A program made the translations under genes and the position numbers. DNA of 64,000 bases, taken from contig CM063253.1 in the NCBI GenBank assembly GCA_032158295.1, forward strand, positions 7,161,001 to 7,225,000, read 5' to 3'. The DNA comes from Pycnopodia helianthoides. Taxonomy: Eukaryota > Echinodermata > Asteroidea > Forcipulatida > Asteriidae. Under the pieces are notes generated by a model. It was given only the letters and a program-made list of their open reading frames with translations. It was not told the DNA's origin and did not search any database. Below, in pieces: positions 32,618 through 46,300 of this stretch (the first letter of the stretch is position 1; every line of letters starts with the position of its first letter).

Positions 32618-33822
32618 GCTGCGTCGTTTCATGCACGGCCCTTTGAGTACGGATTTGTTTTTTGTTTATAATGAAATTCCATCGGTTGCCTCTGCCCATA
32701 GAGTAAGAATCGCCTGGACTGGATATACGGTTTTCATATTTGTGATTGTCCTGTAATCCCTCGACCAGGTATTCCGTCAAGATTCTCTCCGTGATTGTTG
32801 AAACTGATCTGAGAATGCTCAATAAGTCTATCTAGTGTCAATTGAGTGTTAGTTTGATTGATGTCTGAGTTGGACTGTTGCGATTTGGGATGTGATATGC
32901 CGGAGCGTCGTTTACGGCATATAAAGATCAGAATGACGATGAGAAGAAATGCGGTTATTCCCCCAGCGGCTACCCCAACTACGACGGCAGAGCTACTTGG
33001 AAGTGGAAGTGGTGTGGTCAATGATGATGTTGATGATACAATCAAAGATGAAGTTGATGTTTCTGGATATGGTGTGGTTTTTATCACATTTTTTATTCTC
33101 ACTATCATTGGTCCAATTTGACAGTTATAGTAGAACTTGTCAGCGTAAATCGTGTGTATGCATTCGAAATCAGTACCGTTATCAGCACCAGTCACTGTCA
33201 AATTAAACATCCTGACGACTGTATCGGTGGTGTATCTGGTCTGCGTGGTATGGATCACCATTGTGAAGTTCATTGACTACTCGCTGATGTACACGTATGC
33301 ACGTATCTAACTGTGTGCCTGCGTCTACTGTAGTGTGTCCAGCAGGGAGCACATAGGCATGGATATGGGGAAGTAAAACACTGCAAGTGTTACACTGGAG
33401 CTACTTACGATGACCCTTCCTCCGGTTTGTTTTGGCTCATAGATATTGCAGACATAGTAACCAGCATCCCCTCGAAGCACACTGTTGATGGTAATGTCCA
33501 ACAAAATAACTTGATGGTTTCTAAAATTCGTTGAAACGAGAAAGAAATTTCCGTTTTTTGCAGCTCCAGTAACTTTATCCCACTTCAGTGGCGGCAGTGG
33601 GTCCATAGCGCTCCACTCCACAGTGTGATTTGACTGGAGGTTTGAAGCGGCACAGCCCAATTTAACTTGATCTCCCTCCATAATAGGACCGACCTCTGGC
33701 TTGGTGATATACGCAGATGCTGTTGGTTGAGCAGTGACAACCATCAGGAATCCGCCAGCATTGATAATTGAACACCAAACAATAAACACCAGCGAAACAG
33801 ACATCGGGATCCGTCCATCCAT
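32618..33822 (-). pseudogene. Ig-array gene E: decayed pseudogene
   Basis: The start, signal segment and Ig1 are readable (MDGRIPMSVS to FYFP, 33325-33822), with its own version of the variable segment (STNFRNHQVI). Ig2 begins with lost bases and a stop after MCSLLDTLQ. Reading resumes in another frame at about 33273 and carries through Ig2, the transmembrane helix and part of the tail to about 32734. It then shifts again within the tail. Homology stops abruptly at 32618, where spacer sequence is joined, so the 3' end was deleted. Several small in-frame indels are also present. No functional product is expected. Confidence 0.85.
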
Positions 33823-34306
33823 TTTATTAGTTTGTCAAGTCGTTATGTTATTTTTTAACGAAAATGAAAAGGTTTGAGGACGAAGATCGGAATGATCGAA
33901 GTAGCTTGATCACACGCACACTGATGACTGATTTAAAGCACAAAATCATATGACTAACTTCCATGAACATCACGCGTCACTTCACTTTCACACATACAAA
34001 AACCCAACAACAGTGGTTTCTATTTATGAAGTCCTTTGTTGGTTTTAAAACGCCACAGTTCAACAAATTCCAGCATACGGCTGAACAATACATATACAAT
34101 ACGCAGCAATTGATATCGAAGGTCACACATTTTTCCTAATTACGTTAAAATGTATGGTTCAAGATTGATATTTTGATTATTTTGTTTATGAGTTATTATA
34201 TTAGCGTACCCGTCAACATGTGTCGCCTTTTGGGAGCGCGGATTCCATCCAATTTGTTTTAGTTTAAAAAAAAAATTAATAATTCGGGGTGAAAGGAACA
34301 TTTACA

Positions 34307-34370
34307 AGAGCGGGTCTCGAACCTGCGAACTCCGGATTAACGTGCTGTACCAAGTGAGCTATCTTGCCCT
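34307..34370 (-). repeat. tRNA-derived SINE head
   Basis: On the minus strand it has TAGCTCACTTGGTACAGC (A box) and AGGTTCGAGACCC (B box). The ends do not form an acceptor stem. Related heads lie at 46832-46900 and 47145-47207. Confidence 0.7.
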
Positions 34371-35192
34371 AATTTTGGCAGTATCTTAGTTTATATTCTT
34401 TTTAAGAATCCTATAAAGTTTGCAGGAACTTGCATGTATTGGTTAATAAAATGCACATACTTTGTAAGGTCACATGACCTTTAAAACGATCACACTGAAT
34501 TTACTTTTTTGAAAGCTCATCAACAATTTTTTAGGCCTACTCAACGGAAATTTCTACAATTAGGCCTATTGTTTGAAGATTACCAACGAAGTCGATGGCC
34601 GACGAGCCAACTCCTTTATGCATGAGGCTACTACCTCATAGTATCGTACTTGTTTTACACTTTATAGTGATCCCCTTTTTAGAGAATAAGAAAAACACTG
34701 TGGGAATTATTTCCCAATAGGCGCCTACGCACCGAAATGAGGCCGATGTCGACACACACCGAAAATGTATTTATTTTATTTATTTACTTTTTTTTCAGGC
34801 GACAGAGCCTGTCAACAGAGGGCGCTGTTTGACATATTTTTGGAGGTCGTTAAATTTCATTGAGAGATGTCATCGGCAAGGCGACTGACGCTTTGGTCAC
34901 CAGCTCTGGGGAAATTTTATTGAAGAAAAATACGTCTCAAGAGGTAAACATTTATCTGGTTCTTATTCTACTGGGAGAAAGATATAGCAATTGTTGACCC
35001 GGTGACGCCTCTTGATATTTTCTGACAGATGACGCCTCTTGATATTGTCTGGTGACAGATGACGGAACATGATAAATTAGTTTTAATATCATACCTTTTT
35101 TACAATTGTTTATATAATTAATTTATGGATTAAAACGTAAACATGAATGTTGACGTTGAAATTCTACGTCACAAGTATAAACATTGCCTACA

Positions 35193-35227
35193 TAGAGAGA
35201 GAGGGAGAGAGAGAGAGAAGGAGAGAG
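35193..35227. repeat. GA-rich microsatellite
   Basis: It is mostly (GA)n with GGGAGA interruptions, continuing into GAGTAGAGTAGAG. Confidence 0.85.
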
Positions 35228-36552
35228 TTAGAGTAGAGTAGAGCGGTATTAATTTGATAGCAGTAGAGTAGAGAGAATACTTTATTGCAAAACCTAGGCC
35301 TTTTTTCTAGTCCGAGTAACTGGACCCAACAACGCTTCTTTTTTTTCTTTTTTTGACATTTGGACATTTTATTTATGGTTAGTAATAGTATAGTAAATTT
35401 TAGTATGTATGGAACTGTGTATGTCGCCAGATAATGTCTAAATGTTGTAAAAGTGTTGTTCGGTCCCGTATCTCAAACTAGGCCTTAACTACTAAATGAG
35501 ACTGACTGACTGTAATCTAGCACTAGCAGACTTTGTTAGCCCCATTAGGAAAACAAATCCGTATCCTACCACCAGGTTATTGATAGGAAAGAATTTATGC
35601 AGTTTTATTGATAGAGTGGTTAATTAGCTGCGGAAAATTTGCCAATACTAGTGACGTGTCACACTGGCATGTCCAGAGGGTCGAGAGGGCGTCCAGCGTA
35701 GTGACACTAAATGAGCTGAGCAGTAGTCAACTACCTCATCATAAGTACAACTCGGTAAAACATCATGGCTGCCGACAATGTTTACACAAGTACGAGTCAG
35801 CACAGCACAGCCTCACTACCATGGGCAGCGCACAGTATCGATACCTCTCGTCACTGGAAGGGAAACACTGAAAAACAACACTGACTGGCTTTGAACCAAA
35901 AGTCACTGCTCTGTGAGCATGCTTGTTAAAAACTTTCAAGCGCTTGTACGCCGCGTAGTACGCGGGTGGCAAAATGCATGTTTTTTTTACGTAATCCACT
36001 TCAAATGAATCATGTTTTTACACGGTCACCCTAAACTGCATACACTGACAACATGTAACAAGATTAAAGATGAATAAGAGGGGATCAGTTGCTCTATGAC
36101 TTGATGCTTTTTGGGGATGTATGATCATTTTAGCGCGTGCGTAGAGTGGATGCACCACAGGACTAATTTAAATATCCAATTTAGTTTGATATTTCAAAGT
36201 CACACTTATGATTTAGCAAGGCATTGTGGGTGGTAAAAAGCCACGATTTTAGCATCGGGCCAGTAAACTCGCGACCCGACAAGCCCGATTGACTTGTGTA
36301 TTTCAGTCACTTTGTAAATAATACATTCGTGAATAATGTTTCCTAGGAGTCTGATAACAAATATATTTCTATTCTGTTTAGTATGGAAGTGGTACCCATA
36401 AGACAAATGAGATTGATCTTCTCTTAGTGCTTGTTCAACTCATTTTGATTCTGGTCTTGTAAAATACATTCCGGTTCTGTAAAATTTTGAGATTCTAAGC
36501 CTTGTGGATTTTACCCCCAAATTTAAACTCTGTTTAAAGTAAATAATTAAAT

Positions 36553-37125
36553 AGACTGGGCAAGTCTAGGGCACATCAAAAACGAGAAAGCAACTCGAAC
36601 GAAGACTTTAATTTTCTATGAAATCAGATCTTCTTTTTAAATTCTATTTATAAAAAAATCCTGAAAATGAAAATACCTGTGGCAATTTGTTAGAATTACA
36701 ATCTATAATAAAAATAACTTGTTAAAATTAACACTTAAACAAAATTAAAACTTGTGGCAAGGATGCTTATTTTTCAGAAACCGCATTTGCCAATCACTGC
36801 CCAATTTGTGCCTTTACATACATTGTAGGTTTAATGATAACATGAACATCATTTGGACAAAATTCTTAATTGTTTGCAAGTACCGGAAACGAAGGTCAAG
36901 TCTTATTTTCACATTTTCTTAGTTGTTTTGTTATATATATTTTACGTTCATACATTTCATAGCTAAATTTTACTTTCCCAACAATATGATATAATTTGCA
37001 TTGCCATTTTCTAAACTGAACGTTGAACTAAAGTATTTGAAAAAACATAATCTTGCACATGTAAAACTCGATATGGTTGGGACCAACTTGGTCTCGGAAG
37101 TTTGAGTACACGCAAGACTTGCACA
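36553..37125. repeat. Probable copy of the GTGCAAGTCT-ended DNA element
   Basis: The right end ACGCAAGACTTGCAC is the same as the ends of the element at 59462-60158. The inner phrase GGGACCAACTTGGTCTC is shared in inverted form. The left end (GGGCAAGTCT) is decayed. The direct target duplication is not clear. Confidence 0.45.
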
Positions 37126-37294
37126 GTCTGTACGAAATACCATTAGTGTGAGTTTCTATGACTGCTTGGGAATCCAAACATATAGCCTAAGCATCATGAC
37201 AGAGTCTTACATGATGACCACCTGACTCATAGCCGCAGCCATTTTGTCCCACTATTCCTGATGTAATTCATTGAATTATTGTTTTGTCCTGTAG

Positions 37295-37395
37295 GTTGTT
37301 GCAATGAATGTTACAGTCCTAGGAAGGACCTGTCCAACCCCGGGTAGTGACAGCTCTTCTTCGTACGCTTCTTATAACGCTCAGAATCATCCAAG
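37295..37395 (+). CDS. Kinesin-like gene, exon 1 of those visible
   Basis: It is bordered by TGTAG before and GTTAGT after. It encodes VVAMNVTVLGRTCPTPGS then a Ser-rich stretch. From ATG 37304 it gives 30 codons plus two bases, matching the phase of the next exon. The upstream VVA may be coding if the true start lies further 5'. Confidence 0.65.
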
Positions 37396-40300
37396 GTTAG
37401 TGTTGAATGGTTGAACATGTTTGTAAGTTTGGTTAATTGTAAGTTTGTAATTGTATGTTTGGACAATTGGATTAGATTTAGGTTTTGATATAAAAGCTTG
37501 GTGATAGGTTCAGGCGTTCGGGTTGTCGGAGTGATTTTTTCCTGCTATTCCAGGGTTCTCCCCATGCACAAGCTAGCGTATCGGGCGATACTTGGCATTG
37601 TGGGCCGATAGCCGCAATTTGAGGCCGATACGCAAAACCCATTCTTTAAATTTTTTTTACCTTCAGATCAAATTTTTAAAAAATCACTCAAGATAAAAAC
37701 CGTTTAGAATGCTCCAGATTGTACAAGTAGGGCTTTTAAAACCAAAGATAGAAAGCATTTTGAGGATCTCGTTTCAATGCAGCGTGCTTTAGGCCAAACT
37801 TCCAAAATTTGGGTCCAGAACAGTGTTGTAGTCGTGACCTGGAAGTCTGAGACCAAGACATCCGAGATCGAGACCAGCCCTTCCGAGACCAAGACCGTGA
37901 TTACAAAAAAAGGTCTCGATGTAACATGTATAGCTAAACACACTACATTCTATTTGTACTTTTCAATAAGAGATATCTCTACACATATTCGGGGCAATAC
38001 TAAAATATTCAGTATTTTTGGCTTGAATTTCAGCTTTGAGGCTTTCTATCAGCAAGGCGATACCAACCGAGCCATCTACAATGATGCAATCCTTCCCATG
38101 GTTGGCCTCTTGGGGGCAGGCTTCAACTGCAGCTTGCTGTGTTTCGGCGAGAGTGGCTCAGGAAAAAGCTTCACCTTAGCCGGCGAAGGGCTCGGTCAGC
38201 CGGGGATCATTCAGATGGTCATCAATGACCTGTTTGTTGAAGTGGATGAACTAGAGAGAAATGGTACGTACGATAGAAAATATGCTCCCACTGTTTCCCC
38301 AACCCCTGCATCCAACAACCGAGCTTCCTGCTTGACCTAAAATCAAGTCCATGCCCAGTATTAGGTTTTAGCCAGGATTTGGTAAAAGGGTGTCCGAATT
38401 TGCTGTAAATTAAAAAAAAAATGGGTTTCCAAATTGTTCACTTACAACAATACATTTACATGTAAATGACAGGTGCCACCGGGTGTCCAAATTTAAAACA
38501 GGGTGTCCAAAAGACACACAGACACCCCCTCTGGCTAACACTTTTCTGCCCGGCGCCAGAAATCCCACAATTTTCTACAGAGATTTGTGTGTTACTTTGC
38601 CCTCTAGTGTTCATAATTCAGGGCGCCACTTTTTTTGGGGGGGGGATCCACAAGACTGCAAAGCTAGTAGCTCACAATTTTTACTGGACTGGAATTTTTG
38701 TCACAAGACCACATTCAAAATGAGAGAAGACATGAGACGACCCAAATCAAAAGGACAAAACAGTTTGAACATAAACAGGCCTGGAGTTTCACGGAGGCCA
38801 CAGAGGCCATGGCCTCCGTTGCCCTGGTCTTGGCCTTGGTGCCCTTTCAAAAGTTTCCCATAGACTTTAAGATTTTCAAATGGAAGTGCCCTTTGCAAAA
38901 CGAAAATGGAATTGCCCTTTGAAAGATGAAATTCCAGGCTTGATAAATGAACATTTTTTTGTTAGAAGAGAAGATTGATCTCATTTTGTCTTATATTGAT
39001 ACTCATCAAAATTGAAAGATATTTATCAGACTCAAAATCTATATATTTCTACATTTTTTATGTAATTGAAAAACACAAGACCGCCGGTCAGGAGTGTACT
39101 GACCTGACACTAAAATAACTAGTCTCTGGCCTGCAGTGGTCCAGCGTAAATTTCGAGCCCTGATAATGCGCACGAGTTACATAGTGTCATTTATGAGAAC
39201 CTGTTCATTTACAGACACCTTGCACTTTTGTCATACGCATAGTGTTAGCCAGAGGGGTGTCTGGGTGTCTTTTTTTGACACCCTGTTTAATAAATTTGCA
39301 CATCCTGTTTTATCTGTCATTTACATGTAATTTTGCAAGTGACGCGAGTGGCTGAAAGAGTAGACCTACCCCATGGCAAAAGCAAAAAGTGACGGGGCCT
39401 CATGATGGCGCGTCATGTCGTGCCGAATAATGGCAAGAAATAAATTTAGTTAAGGTTGACCATAACTCATGAACTAAGCATGCTAGAGAGACAAAATTTG
39501 TACCTGACTCTGCCTTGTCTAGTCACTCGTCCGAAAAATCCAACTCTTATGGTCCCTTTTCTGGCATCTCCAGACCGGAAATCACCAAATCCTGGCTAGA
39601 ACCTTAGGGACTCATACGTGGCTATATACTGTATGGCCATGGTCTGCCATTTCTGGAGTCCCAGTTGCGTATAAAGGCATGGTGTGCGTCTAACCACGCA
39701 CACATCAAGTGCTTAGTAACACACAGGGAATCTACCAAATTGGCGCACAAATGTTTGGGAAATGATATCAGGTGAACTGGGTCACTATTTATTCAATTTG
39801 CCTTGTTGTGGACTAATAAAAAATGAATGAATGAATGAATGAATGAATGAATGAATGAATGACCCTTTTAGTGTTTTCAATACAATAATTGGTCATATAA
39901 AAAACCATTATTTTGTCCATGAAAAGTCATTGAAAAATTATGGAATTTCTGTGGGAACCCTGCTGCCGGTATGAGTATAATTACTTTTCTTAAACTGTTA
40001 TATAACAAGACACAAATTGTAAACAAATTTTTTTTTTAATGTTTACTTTCAGGGTCTGTTGCATATGTGAAGATCCGCATGTATGAGATATACAGTGAGA
40101 TTATTAGAGACCTGTTAAATCCAGATCAGCAGGGTGCTGTGTGCGACATCGGCGTCAACGCAAAGCAAGGAGTTCATATTCAGGTAACTTTTATCGTGTA
40201 ATATTGTTTCAAAATCTTGTAAGTATCCGTTGTCAGGTTGTAGGTTGTATCGGACTGAAGGGTGACCTGTCTGGTAGTGAAATTCACTAGTCGCCGTGCA

Positions 40301-43300
40301 CTAATTGGGATATGGCCTGAGTCTGACATTAGAACCATATTTATTTATTTTATTTATTTTATTTTTTATTTTTTAAATTATTTTTTTGCTATGTTATTTC
40401 TGTTTTGTTTTTGTTTGTTTTTCCTTTTATATTTTGTCCATTTGTCCTTTTTTTTGATTTTTTTTTTTTTGATGTTCTCTTTCCGTTTCTATATTATTAA
40501 GTGAGGGTCCCAAATGATCAGCTGTGCTGGATGGGTCACCCTCGTTAAATATGGTTTACATAAATAAATAAATAAATAATAGTGGCTTCTTATATAGCGC
40601 TCATATTCGTCACTCAGTGACGCTCAAGGCGCTTCAACATTCATTATTTTCCTGCAAGGTATTGTGGAGCTACGTTTTGAAGTATTAAACATATTCCTTT
40701 ACATAGCACCATGTAATGGTATACATGGTGCTGTGGCGTAATATGCAGCCAGTAACCAGGAACACAGGGGCAAACCCTTTCTTTTTTCGATAAGTGCAAT
40801 GGGTTCTTCTACGCGCATTACACAACACACGGGACCTACAGCTTTACGTCCTGGTTAAGTGTCTTGCTTAAGGACACGAGCGTCACGACCAGAACTCGAA
40901 CCCACACTCTGCTGATCAGACACACCAGAGCTTGAGTTCGGTGCTCTTATCCGCTCGGCCACGACACGCCTTGTATTGTATTTTTTGCTCTTGTATTGTT
41001 GAGGTCGAATAAATTGTAATAATAATAATATTTCATGTTGCTGCTTACGACCCACAGAACTCTAGGGCCCAATTTCGTAGAGCTGCTTAACGCCCGATTT
41101 TGTGCTTAATGTGCAAGTTTCCATTTCATAGCTCTGCTAACCGTAAGCAAACAAAAAGGCATGCTAACCTTCCAGTGCTTACTGTATGAAAATGAATGAC
41201 GGAACAGTGCAAATCTATGGTGATCCGCGCAAGCTGGCCGCCTAATTTTCTTGCTGACCTGTGAAATACATGTATGCACATTTTTCTGCTACAGTAAGCA
41301 TGAAAATTTGCTTACCGTTCAGCAGGGCCCAATTTCATAGAGCTGCTTAAGCAGAAAATATTGCTTAACAATTTTTTGCCAAGCAGAAATCAGCAGGATA
41401 CCAGTCACAAATTGTACATGTGAAATGATAGTTTGGCCGGTAACCTTTCTCTGGTAAGCATAATTTTGGTTTGCTTGGCTACTTTTTGTGCTTAAGCAGC
41501 TCTATGAAATTGGGCCCAGCACTATGAAACTGGGCCCAGATGTTCAATGGTGAATACTGTGCCATGATAATGGGCCCAGATCTACATCTCTTGAAATTTT
41601 GCTTACATGAAAATTTGCTTACCGTGAAATTAGGCCAAGATGTTTTACAAAGTGCTGTTAGCGGCAATGTCATGGCGAAAACTGTTGGGCCCAGATCAAC
41701 ATCTCTTGAAATTCAATAATTTTATTTCAAGCACTTAACATGTAACAGTAATGCAATTTTGTTTTGTCTGGAGCCATTTTATTGCTTCTGTCACTGGTTA
41801 GAGAGTACTTTGTGTGCCTGGAACGCCCTTCTTTAAGGGTACGATGATTAAGTTAATGTTCACCCTCCATAGCCAAGCGTACATTGGTTGGAAAGAGAAA
41901 AAAGGAAGATAGGATCTCTCTCTTTCATACCATTTTTTGTTCAAGGAAACCACTTCAAAACAACTTGTAGAAGTAACAAAAAAATGCATCTTGAATGTTT
42001 TAGAACCTGACAGAAGTTGCAGTGAGCAGCGCTTCTACTGCAGTGTCTACATTTAAGGGTGGGTGGTTGGCGCAGAACTCCAAGGCTACAGACTTTGGTG
42101 AAGCAAGCAGACGGACGGCCACCGTCGTTGAAATTCTTCTCATTCAGGTATCATGACCCATTTCAAAAAACTCTCTTCACCCTCCCTACGCTACTGCTCC
42201 CAGTAACATTTGCCAGTGAGTAAAATAACCGATGAAAAACCGTTTAACTGGACGGGTTGTGTACGGTGGTACGACTGTACTGTGTGTACCAAGCATGCCA
42301 GTGAAGGGAGACTAGGTGTGAATTCTGTAATTAGCAATGGGTACTACTCATGCAAACAAGTTAATTGATGTAAGGCCAAACAGAATAAATGTTGTGTTTC
42401 CGGCTACCCGACCCAACCTAGAATATCACCCTGAACCTATTTCTTTTATATCTTATTAAAATAATTGCTTATGGTGCCGAACCGAAAAATATTAATGTTG
42501 TATGTTGTCCCGTTTTTAAAATTAAATATTTTAAAAGTTGATCGGCGCTGCTGTTGTGCTTCTCAGAAATGTTGACCACTCAAAGTTTGTTTACATACCG
42601 TGCGTCGAAACCACAGCCTTGACAAGCGCAGCAAGCGCGATCTATAAATAACCCTTGCATACAATGAGATAGGCGTTGAACACAGACGCCGTGCAGACCA
42701 TAAACACACAACCATGTCAACCTGTGGCCGTTATTGCCTGGTACTCATGCTCAAAAACATATGTGGGGTACCAGGCAATTTTGGCCTCTGGTCAACAAAC
42801 GGTGAACTTGGCCATAAAGGCAAGCGTCCCTAATAACTTTTGGAAGCTCAGTTGCTTTTGGTTTGGTGGATATTTTATTTTACTTGACAATAGAGCACAC
42901 GTTGGCACAATCAGGATAGCGTGCACACACTTTGGCCTTGACATGAAACACAGGAGGCCTCGCTAGCTGCATGCATGCACACCGCCGATCTTGCGTAGCA
43001 GCTCACTATGATAGAACTCAACAGAAAGGGGGCAGGGAGAGTTTTTGCATTGACGTAGGCCAATGTTTCCACAAATTGGCCCTACAGCGTTCATGCGATC
43101 CCTAAAACATGTCTCCACACTCAAGACGTAAACAGGTCAACATAAAAAGAAAAAAGATACTGCCCACCTACCCATCCAAATTTTGTCCCCAGTGTAACAG
43201 GAAACGCGACATTTATTTTGTTTGGCCTAACAATTGAATTAAATTTTTGTATCCCAGGAGAGAGAGGAAAACACGTATCCATATAAGTCAATGTTCACCT

Positions 43301-46300
43301 TCGTTGATCTCCCTGGTGCGGAGAAACTTGCCTCGGAACCCAAGGCTCTGAAGAGGAAGGAAGGAGCCTTGCTGAATAGATCTATTCTTGCCCTCGGAAA
43401 CCTGATCGAAGAGTTGGCTCACAAACGAGACTCTACCAGGTGCATCCAGTATGAGTAAGTGTCAGGCGTTTGGTCTCTCAGGAATTTTTTCCTGATTTCA
43501 GGATTTTCTCAAAACCTCCTTGAACCTCTACATTTTCTAGAAAGAAGTGAAAGCGATCACCACCAGGGAGAAATGTTATGTTTAATGTCATTCTAAATAT
43601 CTCTCTGATTGTTGGACAAAATCTTCCCAGGGCTCGCCCTTAACACTAGCCCGGCGTGCATTGTCTAGTAAAAAATGCTATTGGCTAGTAATCACCACTT
43701 CTCAACTTCCTATGTGGGCTACTAAAAACTGTGCAACCTACTTGTTTAAAATGCTAATTTCTTCCTTTTCATATGTGAATAATTAATGTATAAAATGTGT
43801 TAATCATTATTGAGTGTGTGAATATAACTTCATTTGATCATTAAACTGGTTGTGATCGTTTACATTAACACATCAGAACATTACATTTATGGCAATTCCT
43901 GTTTAAAATCTGGGCTACTAAACCTTCCTGGGGGCAAGTAAAATGCACAGTTTACTGGCCCGGTGGGCTACTTTACAAAAACCTTGGCCTGCTCCCTGAT
44001 TGCAAGATGCAAATGTTGGCAGCTCTGCTGTAGTTGTGTGTTTCTGGTGATGCACAGAGTCTGTAAACCTCCTGAATTGTAACATCTGAAAGGTTCTGGG
44101 ACTAGAATAAGGGGAATTCAGGCGCGCATGCCATTTTTTCAGGGCTTTCCACATTTATTAAATCTCCTCCCTAAAGTCAACAAGTAAGTTTTTGTGGCAA
44201 ACTAATCTTAACCCACATTTATACACTGGTCAGAGCTGCAGTGTGCATTGACAGAGTTGCGACATGGAGGGACCAAATTTTCTGTGGTCACGTGCGTGGC
44301 TGCTGGACGCCATTTTCAGTCCAAATGTAGCACAACCACGTGTAGTCTAGCGTGGCACCCTTTTTTTCGACTGAAAATAGCTTCTAATTGCAAGTTGTCG
44401 CAACTATCTCAATACACAGCTCTGACACAGATTGCATTAAATACCATACCTTCCAGACTAGCACTGATGCATGGTTTATTCTGTATGTACAGCTGTATTA
44501 TCAGAAACCCATGTTTGTGTACTGTGGACTTAGTCTCCACATGCTCCTTAAAGGCCCTGTACACTATTGGTAAGATTGAAAAACACAAATGTTCACAGAT
44601 TCACACATAACTTACAAGAATTAAAGAAAGCAATGGTAGAAAGGGTTCCTTAAAATATTTTTGCCTAAAATGCTATCGTTTTTGAGAAATGAGTAAAACA
44701 ATAGTTTTTATCACGAGTGACAAAACATGAACACTGTCTGGACTATTTTATCAGCTCTACCAATCCTGTATAATACCTTTAAATGTCCTTAGTCCTGTGA
44801 AAAAAATCCACAGGCATATTACTCGGATTGGATGTGCCCTTTGCCATTCTAGTAGAGCAGATGTCTTACCACTAGACCGTGAAATTGCCCGGTAGCAATA
44901 GGCAGTTCAAATCCTATGTTTTAGCTGGGAGAACCGCAACAATTTATTACATGTTAAATTTGCATCAGGGACAAAGAATTTTAATTGGTTTTACCAACTG
45001 ATTGTTAGTTGCCCTTTTCCGTGGTTACAGAAACCAGCGCTATGACGGCACAGTAAGCAAAAAAAAATCAATTTTGTATCCCAATTATTCAACTCTAAAA
45101 TTTTGCAGGAAAAGATAATGACTTCTTTGTTAGCGTCCTACAAAAATAATGTCTTCAAACAATGTAATTTTTCCATCAGGGATAAAGATCAATATTAGTT
45201 AATTATTTACTCTTCATTGATATCAATTATAGAGCAGAATATACTCGATGCTTTCCTTTTAGGTATTCCGGGGAAAAAACACAAAAACATGAAGAACAAT
45301 AATCTCAGAGCACTGCGACGCTGTGGACTTATTTTGAATGGTGCCATTGCTTTTACTGTGGATGATATCAAATAAGATTTTGCATCAGGTTCAAGATGCA
45401 GTGTTTATTAAAGGGATTCAACTAATCCATGAATCTTGGTGCTTTGCGATGAACTCGAGCCCTGGGCTTGATTTCACATCTTAATTGCCTTGTATGCCTG
45501 CTCGATCCTCCTTGGGCTCGGGACCGGATCAGCCTGGCCAGCTGGTGGGTAACAGAGCTCCGCTGGCCCCCATCAAACTGCACCTCCGAATGCCTCCAAC
45601 TCCGTACTTTCCCATCTTCCAGGGGTTAATGCTTTGCAGGGCTCAATTTTTACACTGGACCGCAGGCTGGAGGCCAGTATTTTTAGTGTCGGGCCAGTTA
45701 GACTCAAGTCGTTGTCCTGTGTGTTTTTTCAATTGAATAAGAATGCTCAGAGAGTAGTAACAAAAAAAATATGTTCAAATGGTGACTTAGGGTCTGATAA
45801 AATACCTTTCAATTCTGTTGAGCAAAGTACACTTTATATGAAAGACAAATGAGACAGATCTTCTCTTACATGTCTTAGTGTTCATTCGTTCGTTCAAATA
45901 AAAAATGTTAGATGCATGCTAAACTGTGTCAACAAGGTTATTTCTCATTTTGAATCTGGTCTTGCAACAAAAATTCTGGTCCAGTAAATATTTTGAGCTA
46001 CAAGCCCTACAGTGTTGTGGATTTTCCCCCTAAATTTGAGCCCTGTTTTGTATTGTGACATCACACTTTGTTTTTGTGACACACATATGAGATCGATCTT
46101 AGCTCTTTGTGAAATCGGCCCCAGGTTGTGTGGTATTAGACTGAACATGGAAAAGATCATTATCAAGAAAAATGAATGTTCGTTTTATGTTACATTTGCA
46201 CAGAATACAAGTTTAAACTGTCCATGTTATTAACCCCTGATGAAAGGTATAAATACAGCAAAACAACCAGCATTGTCAATAGATTTTGCAGCACTTCAAT

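Larger units (their letters stand above)
33823..37294. other. Intergenic region between the Ig array and the kinesin-like gene
   Basis: 33823-34800 holds a decayed version of the array 5' flank (for example CGACGAGCCAACTCCTTTA near 34600). 34307-34370 is a SINE head and 35193-35227 a GA-rich run. A 31-base direct repeat (TGACGCCTCTTGATATT) is near 35003-35060. 35795-36060 is the array-edge block. 36553-37125 is an inverted-end element. No gene is supported; first exons of the kinesin-like gene could hide here. Confidence 0.55.

Noticed and set aside
37777..38340. A 187-codon frame covering exon 2 as one exon
   Set aside because: Its 5' third is intronic (low-complexity ETKTSEIETS), and a good acceptor at 38033 and donor at 38264 fit the phase of neighbouring exons.
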